Positions 1-9,499 of a stretch of DNA of 36,938 nucleotides are shown here, piece by piece. Each line of letters opens with the position of its first letter. Position 1 is the first letter of the stretch. Origin of the DNA: Anaerolineae bacterium (lineage in GTDB: Bacteria > Chloroflexota > Anaerolineae > J036 > Brachytrichaceae); contig JAHBAL020000139.1 in NCBI GenBank assembly GCA_018500105.2, forward strand, positions 1-36,938, given 5' to 3'. The notes below the pieces were generated by a model, which worked only from the letters and a program-made list of their open reading frames with translations, did not search any database and was not told the DNA's origin. The position numbers and the translations under genes were made by a program.

Positions 1-1001
1 AAAGCCCGTCGACCCCCAACACTGGCAGCGCATCCACCCAACCCCCCCCCCACCCCGCCGCCACCGGCACGCCCCCACCCGCAACCCCCCCTGCCGCCAA
101 TGCCGCTGGGTTAGCTGCCGCAACGCCAGCGCCCACCCCCGCCCCACCTTGGAAGCCGCAAAATATTAAGCCATTTACCAAAAAGCAAGGCGAAGGCGAA
201 TGGACGGCGTATTTGAAAGACGGCAACGGTAACCCCGTCGCCTATCGCACTTTTCTTTCGCCCGATCTCAAACGCCCGTATGTTTCGGTGGGCGTGGTGG
301 CGTTCGATTTAAACCGCACCAAACTGCACTTTCTGCTCGGTTTCGACGAACCGCGCCCCACTGTGACAATTAACAGCGCCCGTCTCAACCGCACAGGCCG
401 CATCCCCAGCGAAGACGCAAAGCCAAAGCGCCTATTGGCGGCCTTCAACGGCGGCTTCAAGGCGCAGCACGGCAATTTTGGCGTGATGGTGAGTAATACC
501 GTATTACTGCCCCCGCGTGACGGCTTTGCGACGGTGGCGCTGCAAAAAGATGGCGGCGTGCGTATTGGGGCATGGGGCCGCGATGTCAGCGCCAATGGCG
601 ATTATGCGGCATGGCGGCAAAATGGGCCGCCCATTCTCGAAAATGGCAAAGTCAACCCATTGACCAATGTGATGACGGCGGCCAATTGGGGCGCGGCGCT
701 GGATGGAACTGTAGCGGTGTGGCGCTCGGCCTTGGGCATAGATAAAAACAACAAGGTGTTGTATTTTGCCGCCGGGGATGGGGTAATTTTGCCGACCATG
801 GCTGATGCGTTGTTGGCGGCTGGGGCCGACGACGCCATGCAACTCGACATCAACAACTATTGGGTGCATTTCACCGCCGTGCGCGACACCGCTGGCAAAC
901 TCAGCCCAGAGCCACTGTTCGACAGCATGAAACCCCAAGACCCCAACCGCTTCCTCAACGCCTACAGCCGCGACTTTTTTTATGTCACTGTCAGAGAGTG
1001 A
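1..1001 (+). CDS. Phosphodiester glycosidase (NAGPA/DUF2233)-like secreted protein, 5' partial
   Basis: The ORF track starts this gene at a TTG (213), but the frame is open back to base 3, so the true start is outside the window. The visible upstream part is a low-complexity Pro/Ala/Thr-rich linker of about 45 residues, typical of an extracellular stalk. The globular domain follows. It has an 'AAFNGGF' motif, a 'AAGDGV' strand and a 'GADDAMQLD' block near the C-terminus; this combination is typical of the phosphodiester glycosidase family (the domain of the mannose-6-phosphate uncovering enzyme). In bacteria these proteins are usually exported and are thought to act on cell-wall or polysaccharide phosphodiesters. 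Substrate unknown. The gene ends just before a hairpin-forming repeat. Family call fairly sure, function inferred. Confidence 0.75.
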   Translation, partial: SPSTPNTGSASTQPPPHPAATGTPPPATPPAANAAGLAAATPAPTPAPPWKPQNIKPFTKKQGEGEWTAYLKDGNGNPVAYRTFLSPDLKRPYVSVGVVAFDLNRTKLHFLLGFDEPRPTVTINSARLNRTGRIPSEDAKPKRLLAAFNGGFKAQHGNFGVMVSNTVLLPPRDGFATVALQKDGGVRIGAWGRDVSANGDYAAWRQNGPPILENGKVNPLTNVMTAANWGAALDGTVAVWRSALGIDKNNKVLYFAAGDGVILPTMADALLAAGADDAMQLDINNYWVHFTAVRDTAGKLSPEPLFDSMKPQDPNRFLNAYSRDFFYVTVRE

Positions 1002-1009
1002 GGAGCAGA

Positions 1010-1131
1010 GTTGCAGGTGGCAGGGGGCAGGTTGCAGGTTGAAAAGTGGCAAGTGGAAGGTTGCAACCTGCAACTTTGCAACTTTGCAACCTGCAACTTG
1101 CCCCTGCAACTTGCCACCTGCCACCTGCAGG
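1010..1131. repeat. Self-complementary short-unit repeat (TGCAACT/TGCAGGT type)
   Basis: The left half is built of 'ttgcaggtggcag'-like units and the right half of their complement ('ctgcaacttgccacctgcca'). The transcript would fold into a long imperfect hairpin. It fills nearly the whole gap between the glycosidase-like gene and the Nudix gene. Its right arm runs into the putative Nudix promoter. Confidence 0.85.
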
Positions 1132-1140
1132 ACTTATAAT
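1111..1140 (+). promoter_or_regulatory. Putative promoter of the Nudix gene, -35 inside the repeat arm
   Basis: TTGCCA (1111-1116), an 18-bp spacer and a perfect TATAAT (1135-1140). The ATG is only 10 bp beyond the -10 box, so the transcript would be leaderless or nearly so. The -35 hexamer is part of the repeat's right arm. Confidence 0.5.
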
Positions 1141-1150
1141 GGCTTAATTG

Positions 1151-1618
1151 ATGGCGAAAATAGTGACGGGTGACCGCGTGACCAAACATGCGCGGCTGAA
1201 GGGGGGTTGCGCGGCAGCGATTTTTAACGCAGCCCGCGACAAAATTTTGCTGACGCGACGCAGCGACAATGGGCTATGGTGTTTGCCGGGTGGTGGCATG
1301 GATCCCGGCGAAAGCGCGGCGGAATGCTGCGAACGCGAGGTGTGGGAAGAGACCGGCCTCATGGTCAAGGTCAAGCGTTTGATCGGGATTTATACCACCC
1401 CGCATGTCCTCATCGAGTATCGAGACGGCAATCGGGTGCAGATTGTGTCTATGCTGTTTGAAACCGAGATCATCGGCGGGCAAGCGGGGTTGAGCAACGA
1501 AGTAACTGAATACGGCTACTTTGGCCCTGACGAGGCCGCCAAGCTCGACCTCATGTATCACCACCGCGAGCGCGTCACCGACATTTTCGCCTATCCGAAA
1601 GAGGCGATAATCAAGTAG
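1151..1618 (+). CDS. Nudix hydrolase
   Basis: The protein is 155 aa from the ATG at 1151; the track's TTG at 1148 lies directly before this ATG and is less likely. It has a complete Nudix box, GGMDPGE followed by seven residues and REVWEETGL, so the metal-binding REx2EE glutamates are present and the enzyme should be active. The N-terminal strand 'CAAAIFNAARDKILLTRR' and the preceding start are normal for small stand-alone Nudix enzymes that hydrolyse nucleoside diphosphates linked to another moiety. The substrate cannot be read from sequence. No Shine-Dalgarno site is visible. A TATAAT ends 10 bp upstream, suggesting a leaderless mRNA. The stop codon touches the next repeat. Confidence 0.9.
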   Translation: MAKIVTGDRVTKHARLKGGCAAAIFNAARDKILLTRRSDNGLWCLPGGGMDPGESAAECCEREVWEETGLMVKVKRLIGIYTTPHVLIEYRDGNRVQIVSMLFETEIIGGQAGLSNEVTEYGYFGPDEAAKLDLMYHHRERVTDIFAYPKEAIIK

Positions 1619-1736
1619 GAAGTGCTAAGTGCTAAGTCCTAAGTGTTTGGGGCTTGGTGATTTGCGCTTTTAGCTTTGAAACTTTATACTTAGGGCTTAG
1701 CACTTAGCACTTAGCACTTAGCACTTAGCACTTCCT
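1617..1736. repeat. AAGTGCT heptamer repeat forming a hairpin
   Basis: The left arm has about three copies of the 7-mer AAGTGCT/AAGTCCT. The right arm has five copies of the complementary CTTAGCA heptamer. The outer ends match (aggaagtgct / agcacttcct). The array starts at the Nudix stop codon and ends 2 bp before the PHP start codon, so it occupies the entire gap, including the ribosome-binding position of the PHP gene. Confidence 0.9.
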
Positions 1737-1738
1737 AT

Positions 1739-2404
1739 ATGCTCAACCTAGAACTACACAGCCACACCCAATATTCGCCAGACAGCCTGAGCAAGTTGCC
1801 AGATGTCATTGCGCAATGTCGCAAGGTGGGGATTGACCGAATCGCCATCACCGATCACAGCGAGATTCGCGGGGCGTTGCAGGCGCACAACATGGCCCCC
1901 GATTTGGTCATTGTGGGTGAAGAAGTGATGACGACGCAGGGTGAATTGCTGTGCTACTTTATTACTGAACTCATCCCGCCGTATCTTAGCCCGGAAGAAG
2001 CGTGTGAGCGCGTTCATGCGCAAGGTGGCATTATCGGCCCCTCGCATCCATTCGACCCGCGCCGCAGTGGGTTGGGTCGCAATAATCTGTTGCGCATCGC
2101 CGAGAAAATTGACTTTATCGAGGTGTTTAATGCACGGACATATGACAAAAGCAAAAACGACCTCGCGCACCAATTGGCCGAAGAACTAGATAAGCCGATG
2201 ATTTGCTGTAGCGACGCGCACACGCTCAAAGAAATTGGCGTCAGCCGCACCTGTTTGCACCGCGATTACACCTCGCCCCAAGATTTTTTGGCGGCCCTGC
2301 GCGAGGCGGATTATGTGCCACACACCAGCTCTCACCGCGTCAGCCTCAAATCCACCGCCGCCTCGATTGTCAAGGGCTTCGGTTTTCGGCAGCCGGATCT
2401 GTGA
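1739..2404 (+). CDS. PHP-domain metal-dependent phosphoesterase
   Basis: The protein is 221 aa. The N-terminal 'ELHSHTQYSPDS' is the HxH motif of the PHP superfamily. 'AITDHSEI' carries the next metal-ligand histidine, 'GPSHPFDP' another, and 'CCSDAHTLKEIG' the conserved SDAH near the C-terminus. The metal set is therefore essentially complete. Stand-alone PHP proteins of this size hydrolyse phosphate esters (for example histidinol phosphate, 3',5'-nucleoside bisphosphates or oligonucleotides). The target is unknown here. The ATG follows directly after the heptamer repeat and no Shine-Dalgarno site is visible. The TGA stop is the first triplet of the next repeat. Confidence 0.85.
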   Translation: MLNLELHSHTQYSPDSLSKLPDVIAQCRKVGIDRIAITDHSEIRGALQAHNMAPDLVIVGEEVMTTQGELLCYFITELIPPYLSPEEACERVHAQGGIIGPSHPFDPRRSGLGRNNLLRIAEKIDFIEVFNARTYDKSKNDLAHQLAEELDKPMICCSDAHTLKEIGVSRTCLHRDYTSPQDFLAALREADYVPHTSSHRVSLKSTAASIVKGFGFRQPDL

Positions 2405-2468
2405 CAGGGTGACATGGTGAGGGGGTGACATGGTGAATTTGTCACCTTGCCACCTTGTCACCCTGTCA
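2402..2468. repeat. TGACA/GGTGACA inverted repeat shared by two convergent genes
   Basis: The ends are a perfect 13-bp inverted match (tgacagggtgaca / tgtcaccctgtca) with looser GGTGA/TCACC units between. The first three bases are the TGA stop of the PHP gene. The right arm holds the TGA stop and the last two to three codons of chrA on the other strand. It could serve as a bidirectional terminator, but no T-run is evident. Confidence 0.85.
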
Positions 2469-3777
2469 TTCCCAAACCCACGCCCAGCGCTGCGCAAACG
2501 GCGAGGGTAAGCAACATGCCGCGCCGAAGGCCAAAGAGCAGAATGAAGGCAACAGCAGAGATGAGCAACGCGGTCCCATTGAGGCTGGCCCAAACAGGGC
2601 TGGTGAGGTGAACCGCGCCCCACGTCACCTCATTCACCACACCAAACCAAGTGTGTAGTGCAAACCAAACCGCAAGGTTGAGCACCACGCCCACGACGGC
2701 GGCGGTGATGGCAGACAGGGCAGTGCTCAGCGCCTTAATCCCGCGCAATTGCTCAACATAGGGCGCACCCATAAACACCCACATAAACGACGGCACAAAA
2801 GTGACCCAAGTGGTCACCGCCGCACCCAAAGTGGCGGCCAACATCGGCGGCAACGCGCCGGGCTGGCGATAGGCCGCCATAAAACCAACAAATTGCACGA
2901 CCATAATCAGCGGGCCGGGCGTCGTCTCGGCCATGCCGAGGCCGTCGAGCATTTCGCTGGGGCGCAGCCAGCCAAACACCTCGACCACCTGTTGCGCGAC
3001 ATAGGCCAAGATCGAATACGCCCCGCCAAAGGTCAGCACAGCGGCCTTGCCAAAAAACCAACCGATTTCGCCGAGCACGGGGTTGCCTGTGAACGCCACA
3101 ATGAGCAGCACCGGCGCGACCCACAGCAAAACGCCAACCGCAAAAATGCGCAACGTGTGCACCCAATGAGGTGACCGTGAAACCTGATCGGGCGCGGCCT
3201 TGGCGGTAGATGACGCAACAGGGTCAAACTTGCGCCAGCCCAATTTGCCGCCCACAAACCCAATCAACCCCGCCGTTGCGATGAGGGCTGGAAAAGGCGC
3301 ATTAAAAAAGAAAATGGCGACGAAAGACAAGACCGCAATGCCGATCATGACCTCATTTTTCAACACCCGCCGCGCAATGCGCAACACCGCCTCGACCACC
3401 AACGCGATGACCGCTGCCTTGAGGCCGAAAAATAGCCCTTGCACAAACGTGACATGTTGAAAACCGGCATACAATACGCTGAGCAACCACACACTGACTG
3501 CCCCCGGCAACACAAACAAAATGCCCGCCGTCAGCCCGCCGCGGGTTTTGTGCAATAACCAGCCAAGGTAGGTCGCCAATTGTTGCGCCTCTGGGCCGGG
3601 CAACAACATACAATAATTCAGGGCATGCAAAAAACGCGCCTCGTCTACCCATTGCTTTTCTTCAACAATGAGCTTGTGCATGACGGCAATCTGCGCAGTG
3701 GGGCCGCCAAAACTCAGCGCCGCCACCCGCAGCCATACCCGCAATGCGTCGCGGTAGGGGATTTGTGAATTGGCCAT
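2458..3777 (-). CDS. chrA: Chromate transporter, ChrA family (CHR)
   Basis: The protein is 439 aa, the size of two-domain ChrA proteins. It has two homologous hydrophobic halves. The first has the 'ALSFGGPTAQIAVMH' signature and 'MLLPGPEAQQLATYLG'; the second has the related 'AVLTFGGAYSILAYV' and 'AETTPGPLIMVVQFVGF'. There are about 10-12 membrane segments. The family exports chromate across the inner membrane; some members may carry other oxyanions. A hydrophilic loop between the halves (around residues 190-205) is rich in Ala/Ser/Pro. It is separated from hyuB by a perfect hairpin, so it is probably its own unit. Its last codons lie in the shared repeat. Confidence 0.9.
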   Translation of the reverse strand: MANSQIPYRDALRVWLRVAALSFGGPTAQIAVMHKLIVEEKQWVDEARFLHALNYCMLLPGPEAQQLATYLGWLLHKTRGGLTAGILFVLPGAVSVWLLSVLYAGFQHVTFVQGLFFGLKAAVIALVVEAVLRIARRVLKNEVMIGIAVLSFVAIFFFNAPFPALIATAGLIGFVGGKLGWRKFDPVASSTAKAAPDQVSRSPHWVHTLRIFAVGVLLWVAPVLLIVAFTGNPVLGEIGWFFGKAAVLTFGGAYSILAYVAQQVVEVFGWLRPSEMLDGLGMAETTPGPLIMVVQFVGFMAAYRQPGALPPMLAATLGAAVTTWVTFVPSFMWVFMGAPYVEQLRGIKALSTALSAITAAVVGVVLNLAVWFALHTWFGVVNEVTWGAVHLTSPVWASLNGTALLISAVAFILLFGLRRGMLLTLAVCAALGVGLGMTG

Positions 3778-3792
3778 TTTGTGTGATGACGA

Positions 3793-3863
3793 GGTGACAA
3801 GGTGAAGGGGTGAGGGGGTGACAAATTCACCTTGTCACCCCCTCACCCCTTCACCTTGTCACC
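3793..3863. repeat. Perfect 32-bp inverted repeat (GGTGACAAGGTGA units)
   Basis: Arms 3793-3824 and 3832-3863 are exact reverse complements around a 7-base loop. The right arm is coding: bases 3843-3863 are the last six codons and stop of hyuB (GDKVKG-stop). As RNA this is a 32-bp stem at the end of the hyuB message. Confidence 0.95.
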
Positions 3864-5465
3864 AAAATCGCGTCTATCTTTCGCAATCAAAGCCGGGTCG
3901 CGGACGATAGGAGAGCCGTAGCCGCCGCCACCAGCGGTATCAACGGTTAATTCGTCGCCGTCGCGCAGTTCGTATGCGCCGGTCAATTGGGTGGCCTCAA
4001 GGCGCGTCAGCCAGCGCCCATTTAGCCGCACCCGCGCCGGTGCGCCTGCCTCGCCACCATGCAATCCTTCGGGCGCGGGGTCTTGGCGATGCGGCGAGGC
4101 CGACACGATGATATGAGCCGTGCTGCCCGGCAAACGCCGCACGCTGGTGCGCTGGCCCAAGCCGCCGCGATATTGCCCCGCCCCGCCGCTGTCGGGGATG
4201 AGTTCCTTTTCGCTGATCAACACCGGCGCAGCCACCTCAAATAATTCAACTGGCACATTACTAGCGCTGCTGGGAAAAACCGTCGTGTGCAGCCCGTCAT
4301 TTCGCGCCGTCGCGCCCAATCCCCCCGCATTGAACAAACTGGCGTTAAAGCCACGCCCATCGGCCTCGCGCCCATACACGCTAATGGCCCCCATCAGCCC
4401 GCCCGCCGCAAACACTTGCTTGGGCAAAGCCTGGCTGAGGGCCGTCATGATGAGCGGGGCGATATACCAGCCGCTTTTGGTGCGGTTCATGGTGCTGGCC
4501 GGACGAATACAATTGAAAATGCTGCCCGCCGGTGCGCAGATGGTAAACGGCGCATAACAGCCCTCGTTGCTCGGCACATCGGGCAACAAGGCGCATTTGA
4601 GCGCGTAGCAAGCATGGGCGGTGGTGTAACTGAGCGTCGAATTGATGCCGCCACGCGGGTGCTGGGGCGCACTGCCCGCAAAATTCACCGTCAATTGGTC
4701 ACCCGCCACCATCAAAGTCAATTTGGCGGTCAATGGCCCATCTAGCTCATCAAAGGCGATCGCGGCGGCATACTCGCCATCTGGCAAGGCCCGCACCGCC
4801 GCCCGAATGGCCGCCTCGGAGCGGGTGTGAATCTCGTGCGCCAATTCGCCAAATCCCGCCAAAGCATATTCGGCCAGCAAGGCCAAGGCTTTTTGCGCCC
4901 CGACATGGCAGGCGCTTACTTGGGCATGAACGTCGCCAATCACCATTTCGGGGTTGCGCACGTTGTGATGAATGAAGTCGAGCACGACGCTGACCTCTTG
5001 CCCACCCGAATACAGCCGCGTCAGCGGAATAAACAAGCCTTCCTCATAGCTTTCGCGGGCACGATTTTGGTCGAGGATGCCGCCAATGTCGGCCATGTGG
5101 GCTATGCTGGCGGCGAAACCCACCCGAACCCCATCCTTGAAAAATGGCAAAACAATGGCGATATCGGGCGTGTGCCCGACCAATAGCCAAGGATCATTGC
5201 AAATGAAAATATCGCCCTCGCGGATGCCATCGCCATATTTTTGAATGACGGCCTTGCACACGCTGGGCATGAGCAAATTAAAGACCGGCATACTGCGGGT
5301 GGCGTGGGCCAAGCCGTTGCCGTTGGCGTCGAGCAGTTCGCAGCCAAAATCATTGGCCGCGCCGATGACGGTGCTAAACGAGGTGCGCAGCAACGTCGCC
5401 GCCATCTCGTCCACCAGCGCAATCATGCGCCGCCACAAAATTTCGAGGGTGAGGGGGGTGAGCAT
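3843..5465 (-). CDS. hyuB: Hydantoinase B / oxoprolinase family subunit (HyuB)
   Basis: The protein is 540 aa, usual for HyuB. It begins 'LTPLTLEILWRRMIALVDEMAATLLRTSFS', the classic start of the family, followed by 'DPWLLVGHTPDIAIVLPFF' and 'ASIAHMADIGG' with conserved His/Asp residues. It carries the glycine-rich C-terminal 'DSGGAGQYRGGLGQR' and 'GGGGYGSP' segments. HyuB pairs with HyuA to form an ATP-dependent cyclic-amide hydrolase (N-methylhydantoin, 5-oxoproline) or, in related families, an acetone/acetophenone carboxylase. It is the last gene of the minus-strand operon, after an antitoxin-like gene. Its C-terminus is encoded by a repeat arm. The exact substrate is open. Confidence 0.92.
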   Translation of the reverse strand: MLTPLTLEILWRRMIALVDEMAATLLRTSFSTVIGAANDFGCELLDANGNGLAHATRSMPVFNLLMPSVCKAVIQKYGDGIREGDIFICNDPWLLVGHTPDIAIVLPFFKDGVRVGFAASIAHMADIGGILDQNRARESYEEGLFIPLTRLYSGGQEVSVVLDFIHHNVRNPEMVIGDVHAQVSACHVGAQKALALLAEYALAGFGELAHEIHTRSEAAIRAAVRALPDGEYAAAIAFDELDGPLTAKLTLMVAGDQLTVNFAGSAPQHPRGGINSTLSYTTAHACYALKCALLPDVPSNEGCYAPFTICAPAGSIFNCIRPASTMNRTKSGWYIAPLIMTALSQALPKQVFAAGGLMGAISVYGREADGRGFNASLFNAGGLGATARNDGLHTTVFPSSASNVPVELFEVAAPVLISEKELIPDSGGAGQYRGGLGQRTSVRRLPGSTAHIIVSASPHRQDPAPEGLHGGEAGAPARVRLNGRWLTRLEATQLTGAYELRDGDELTVDTAGGGGYGSPIVRDPALIAKDRRDFGDKVKG

Positions 5466-5490
5466 GGGTTATATCAGCGCGATCAAAACA

Positions 5491-5772
5491 TTAGTGTCGC
5501 ATAAACTTTGCATACGCAAGCGCTTCTTCCTCATCCTGTGCTGCCAAAGCTAAATTGACCATTTCATTCGTAATTGGCGGCAGTTCTTTTCGGGCCTTAA
5601 TCAAGGGAAATTCGACGGTATGCAGTTGACGCGGTGGATCCTCAGGCATCGGTTTGGCTAACGCATTGATAAGCGCTTGTGAAATAAAATCTTTTAGCTT
5701 GATACCTTCTAATGCCGCACACGATTTAACTTGTCGGAAAATATCATCGGGGATTTCAAGTGTCGTCTTCAT
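5491..5772 (-). CDS. Orphan antitoxin-like protein (ribbon-helix-helix/VapB-type)
   Basis: The protein is 93 aa. The N-terminus 'MKTTLEIPDDIFRQVKSCAALEG' followed by 'LKDFISQALINALAK' is the strand-helix-helix pattern of short DNA-binding antitoxins. The C-terminal half is acidic and Pro-rich ('KPMPEDPPRQLH', 'AAQDEEEALAYAKF'), as expected for a toxin-neutralising tail. No toxin gene follows: only 25 bp separate it from hyuB. It sits between hyuA (26 bp upstream) and hyuB in the same direction and is probably co-transcribed. It may be a remnant of an inserted toxin-antitoxin pair, a regulator, or a solitary antitoxin. Fold call moderate, role unknown. Confidence 0.7.
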   Translation of the reverse strand: MKTTLEIPDDIFRQVKSCAALEGIKLKDFISQALINALAKPMPEDPPRQLHTVEFPLIKARKELPPITNEMVNLALAAQDEEEALAYAKFMRH

Positions 5773-5798
5773 AAATCCATTTTAGCAAAAAACCATAT

Positions 5799-7976
<2,178 letters not shown>

Positions 7977-7985
7977 TGGCAAACG

Positions 7986-8282
7986 TTAGACCGCCCCACC
8001 CTCAAAATGCTGCACTGTCACATCGGCGATCAGATCGGCCTCGTCGGGGTCAATGAACGGGCGATTCCAATTATCGCCGATGAAGCCCTTCAGCGCGTCG
8101 AGATCGCGCCACACCGTGATCATGACATACTCATCCGAAACGCCGTCTATTGGGCTGCCCGCCGTCACCGAGACCAAACCGGCATGAGCGCGGACATTAT
8201 CAACTGCTTTGCCGCGAAAAAATTGCTCGAATCGTTCACGCTGGCCGGGCTGCACCCGAGATTTGAAGATGCGAATAATCAT
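7986..8282 (-). CDS. Antibiotic biosynthesis monooxygenase (ABM)-fold protein
   Basis: The protein is 98 aa, the size of a single ABM domain (dimeric ferredoxin-like fold). 'MIIRIFKSRVQPGQRERFEQFF' is a typical first strand and helix, then 'HAGLVSVTAGSPI', 'EYVMITVWRDLDALKGFIGDNW' and a final 'VTVQHFEGG' strand. Such proteins range from heme-degrading and quinol monooxygenases to non-enzymatic small proteins. The substrate is unknown. It is the first gene of the hyu operon, 9 bp before hyuA, so it may act in the same catabolic pathway. A TATACT box lies 10 bp upstream of the ATG. Confidence 0.8.
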   Translation of the reverse strand: MIIRIFKSRVQPGQRERFEQFFRGKAVDNVRAHAGLVSVTAGSPIDGVSDEYVMITVWRDLDALKGFIGDNWNRPFIDPDEADLIADVTVQHFEGGAV

Positions 8283-8292
8283 AGTGAGCCGG

Positions 8293-8298
8293 AGTATA
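8293..8298 (-). promoter_or_regulatory. Candidate -10 box of the ABM-hyuA-hyuB operon
   Basis: TATACT on the minus strand, 10 bp before the ATG at 8282. No convincing -35 hexamer. The spacing suggests a leaderless transcript. Confidence 0.35.
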
Positions 8299-8376
8299 GC
8301 CGAAGGTGGGTGATGCCGTGACCCTACCTTCCTTTAATATCAAAGAAAAATTTCACCAAACTCTCATCTTTATTTG

Positions 8377-8561
8377 TAAAATAAGTGCAATTAATTGATG
8401 TTAGCCGTTCATGTGTGTTGTGTTTGCTGTTCAGACGGAACCTGCGCCGCAGTGTCCCGCAGCAACCGCATTTGGCATGATTAAGGTTTAACGCATATCA
8501 TCATTCGCACCGATTGTAGTTGTAAAGAGGGGCAAAGCATTTGACTTTGCCCCTCTTTTTT
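8377..8561 (+). ncRNA. Candidate structured leader RNA upstream of cysE (attenuator or riboswitch-like)
   Basis: A TAAAAT box at 8377-8382 could start a transcript of about 170 nt ending at the perfect terminator hairpin just before cysE. The upstream neighbour is divergent, so this plus-strand terminator has no coding transcript to end other than the cysE leader itself. The leader contains 'cccgcagcaaccgc', reminiscent of the GCAACC core of SAM-binding S-box-type riboswitches, but I could not find the other conserved segments. It may be a sulfur-responsive leader of another kind or a separate small RNA. Confidence 0.4.
8524..8561 (+). terminator. Rho-independent terminator/attenuator before cysE
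   Basis: A perfect 14-bp stem (aaagaggggcaaag / ctttgcccctcttt), a 7-base loop and a six-base T-run whose first three bases pair in the stem. It ends 9 bp upstream of the cysE ATG. It overlaps the track's upstream TTG start, which argues for the ATG at 8571. Confidence 0.85.
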
Positions 8562-8570
8562 GTTTGGTCT

Positions 8571-9413
8571 ATGAGCACTGAAAACTTAAATCGCCTATTT
8601 AAAAAACTCGACGCGCAACGCGACGTGTTGCACTCGTGCTTGCCGCCCAAGCAAGAGGTCAATCGTTTCGCCGACGATGTCTTCGACTTTCTCTTTCCGA
8701 TCAACTGCCAAGGCCGGCGCAAGGCGTCGGTTCAATATGCGCTGCTGCGTGACACGCTGGCGCAATTGGTGACGCCGGTGCTGCCGCCCGTGCCCACATG
8801 GCAAAGTGAAGTAGATGATACCGTCGAACAATTTTGCGCGGCCTTGCCCAATTTGTATGACACCTTGATGGAGGACGCCAAAGCCACGCTCAATTTTGAT
8901 CCTGCCTCCGAGAGTTTGGAGGAAGTTATCACGACCTATCCCGGCTTTTACGCGGTCGCCATTTATCGGGCGGCGCACCAGTTGGTGAAATTGGATGTGC
9001 CGCTGCTGCCGCGTATGCTCACCGAATATGCGCACGGCAAAACCGGCATTGACATTCACCCCGCCGCCAATATTGGGCGCTCGTTTTTCATTGATCACGG
9101 CACGGGATTGGTCATTGGTGCGACCAGCGTCATTGGCAACAACGTGAAAATTTACCAAGGTGTGACCCTTGGGGCGTTGCAAGTCGAGAAATCGCTGGCC
9201 GAAACCAAGCGCCACCCCACCATCGAAGACAATGTCATCATTTACGCCAACGCCACCATTTTGGGCGGGCACACCGTCATCGGGCACGATTCGATCATTG
9301 GCGGCAATGTCTGGATCACCGACAGCCTGCCGCCGTATTCGCTGGTTTATCATCAAGCCAAGGTCAGCGTGCGCAACAAACTCGACAAAGAAGTATTGAA
9401 TTGGGTTATCTAA
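8571..9413 (+). CDS. cysE: Serine O-acetyltransferase
   Basis: The protein is 280 aa from the ATG at 8571; the track start at 8541 falls inside the terminator stem. The N-terminal helical part (about 150 residues) contains 'DVLHSCLPPKQ' and 'DDVFDFLFP', as in the longer serine acetyltransferases of cyanobacteria-like type. The C-terminal left-handed beta-helix has hexapeptide repeats: 'GIDIHPAANIG', 'FFIDHGTGLVIGATSVIG', 'YQGVTLG', 'KRHPTIEDNVIIYANATILGG', including the catalytic Asp-His/His set. It makes O-acetylserine from serine and acetyl-CoA. It is followed by cysK 86 bp downstream across a perfect palindrome, completing the two-step cysteine pathway. Confidence 0.92.
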   Translation: MSTENLNRLFKKLDAQRDVLHSCLPPKQEVNRFADDVFDFLFPINCQGRRKASVQYALLRDTLAQLVTPVLPPVPTWQSEVDDTVEQFCAALPNLYDTLMEDAKATLNFDPASESLEEVITTYPGFYAVAIYRAAHQLVKLDVPLLPRMLTEYAHGKTGIDIHPAANIGRSFFIDHGTGLVIGATSVIGNNVKIYQGVTLGALQVEKSLAETKRHPTIEDNVIIYANATILGGHTVIGHDSIIGGNVWITDSLPPYSLVYHQAKVSVRNKLDKEVLNWVI

Positions 9414-9416
9414 AGA

Positions 9417-9482
9417 GTAACAAGTGCTAAGTGCTAAGTGCTAAGTATCAATACTTAGCACTTAGCACTTAGCACTTGTTAC
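9417..9482. repeat. Perfect 32-bp inverted repeat of AAGTGCT heptamers between cysE and cysK
   Basis: Arms 9417-9448 and 9451-9482 are exact reverse complements with only 2 bases between them. Each arm has three AAGTGCT units, the same unit as the repeat at 1617-1736. It starts 3 bp after the cysE stop and ends 17 bp before the cysK ATG. Confidence 0.95.
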
Positions 9483-9499
9483 TTAGCACTAATAAAATT

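Noticed and set aside
504-1124. Minus-strand 206-aa ORF
   Set aside because: Antisense to the glycosidase-like gene and running through the hairpin repeat; no recognisable domain.
1617-1736. Possible CRISPR array
   Set aside because: Units are 7 bp without unique spacers and the two halves are complementary; no cas genes are present.
8377-8561. Definite SAM (S-box) riboswitch before cysE
   Set aside because: Only a GCAACC-like piece is present; the other conserved S-box segments could not be located, so it is kept as an unclassified leader.
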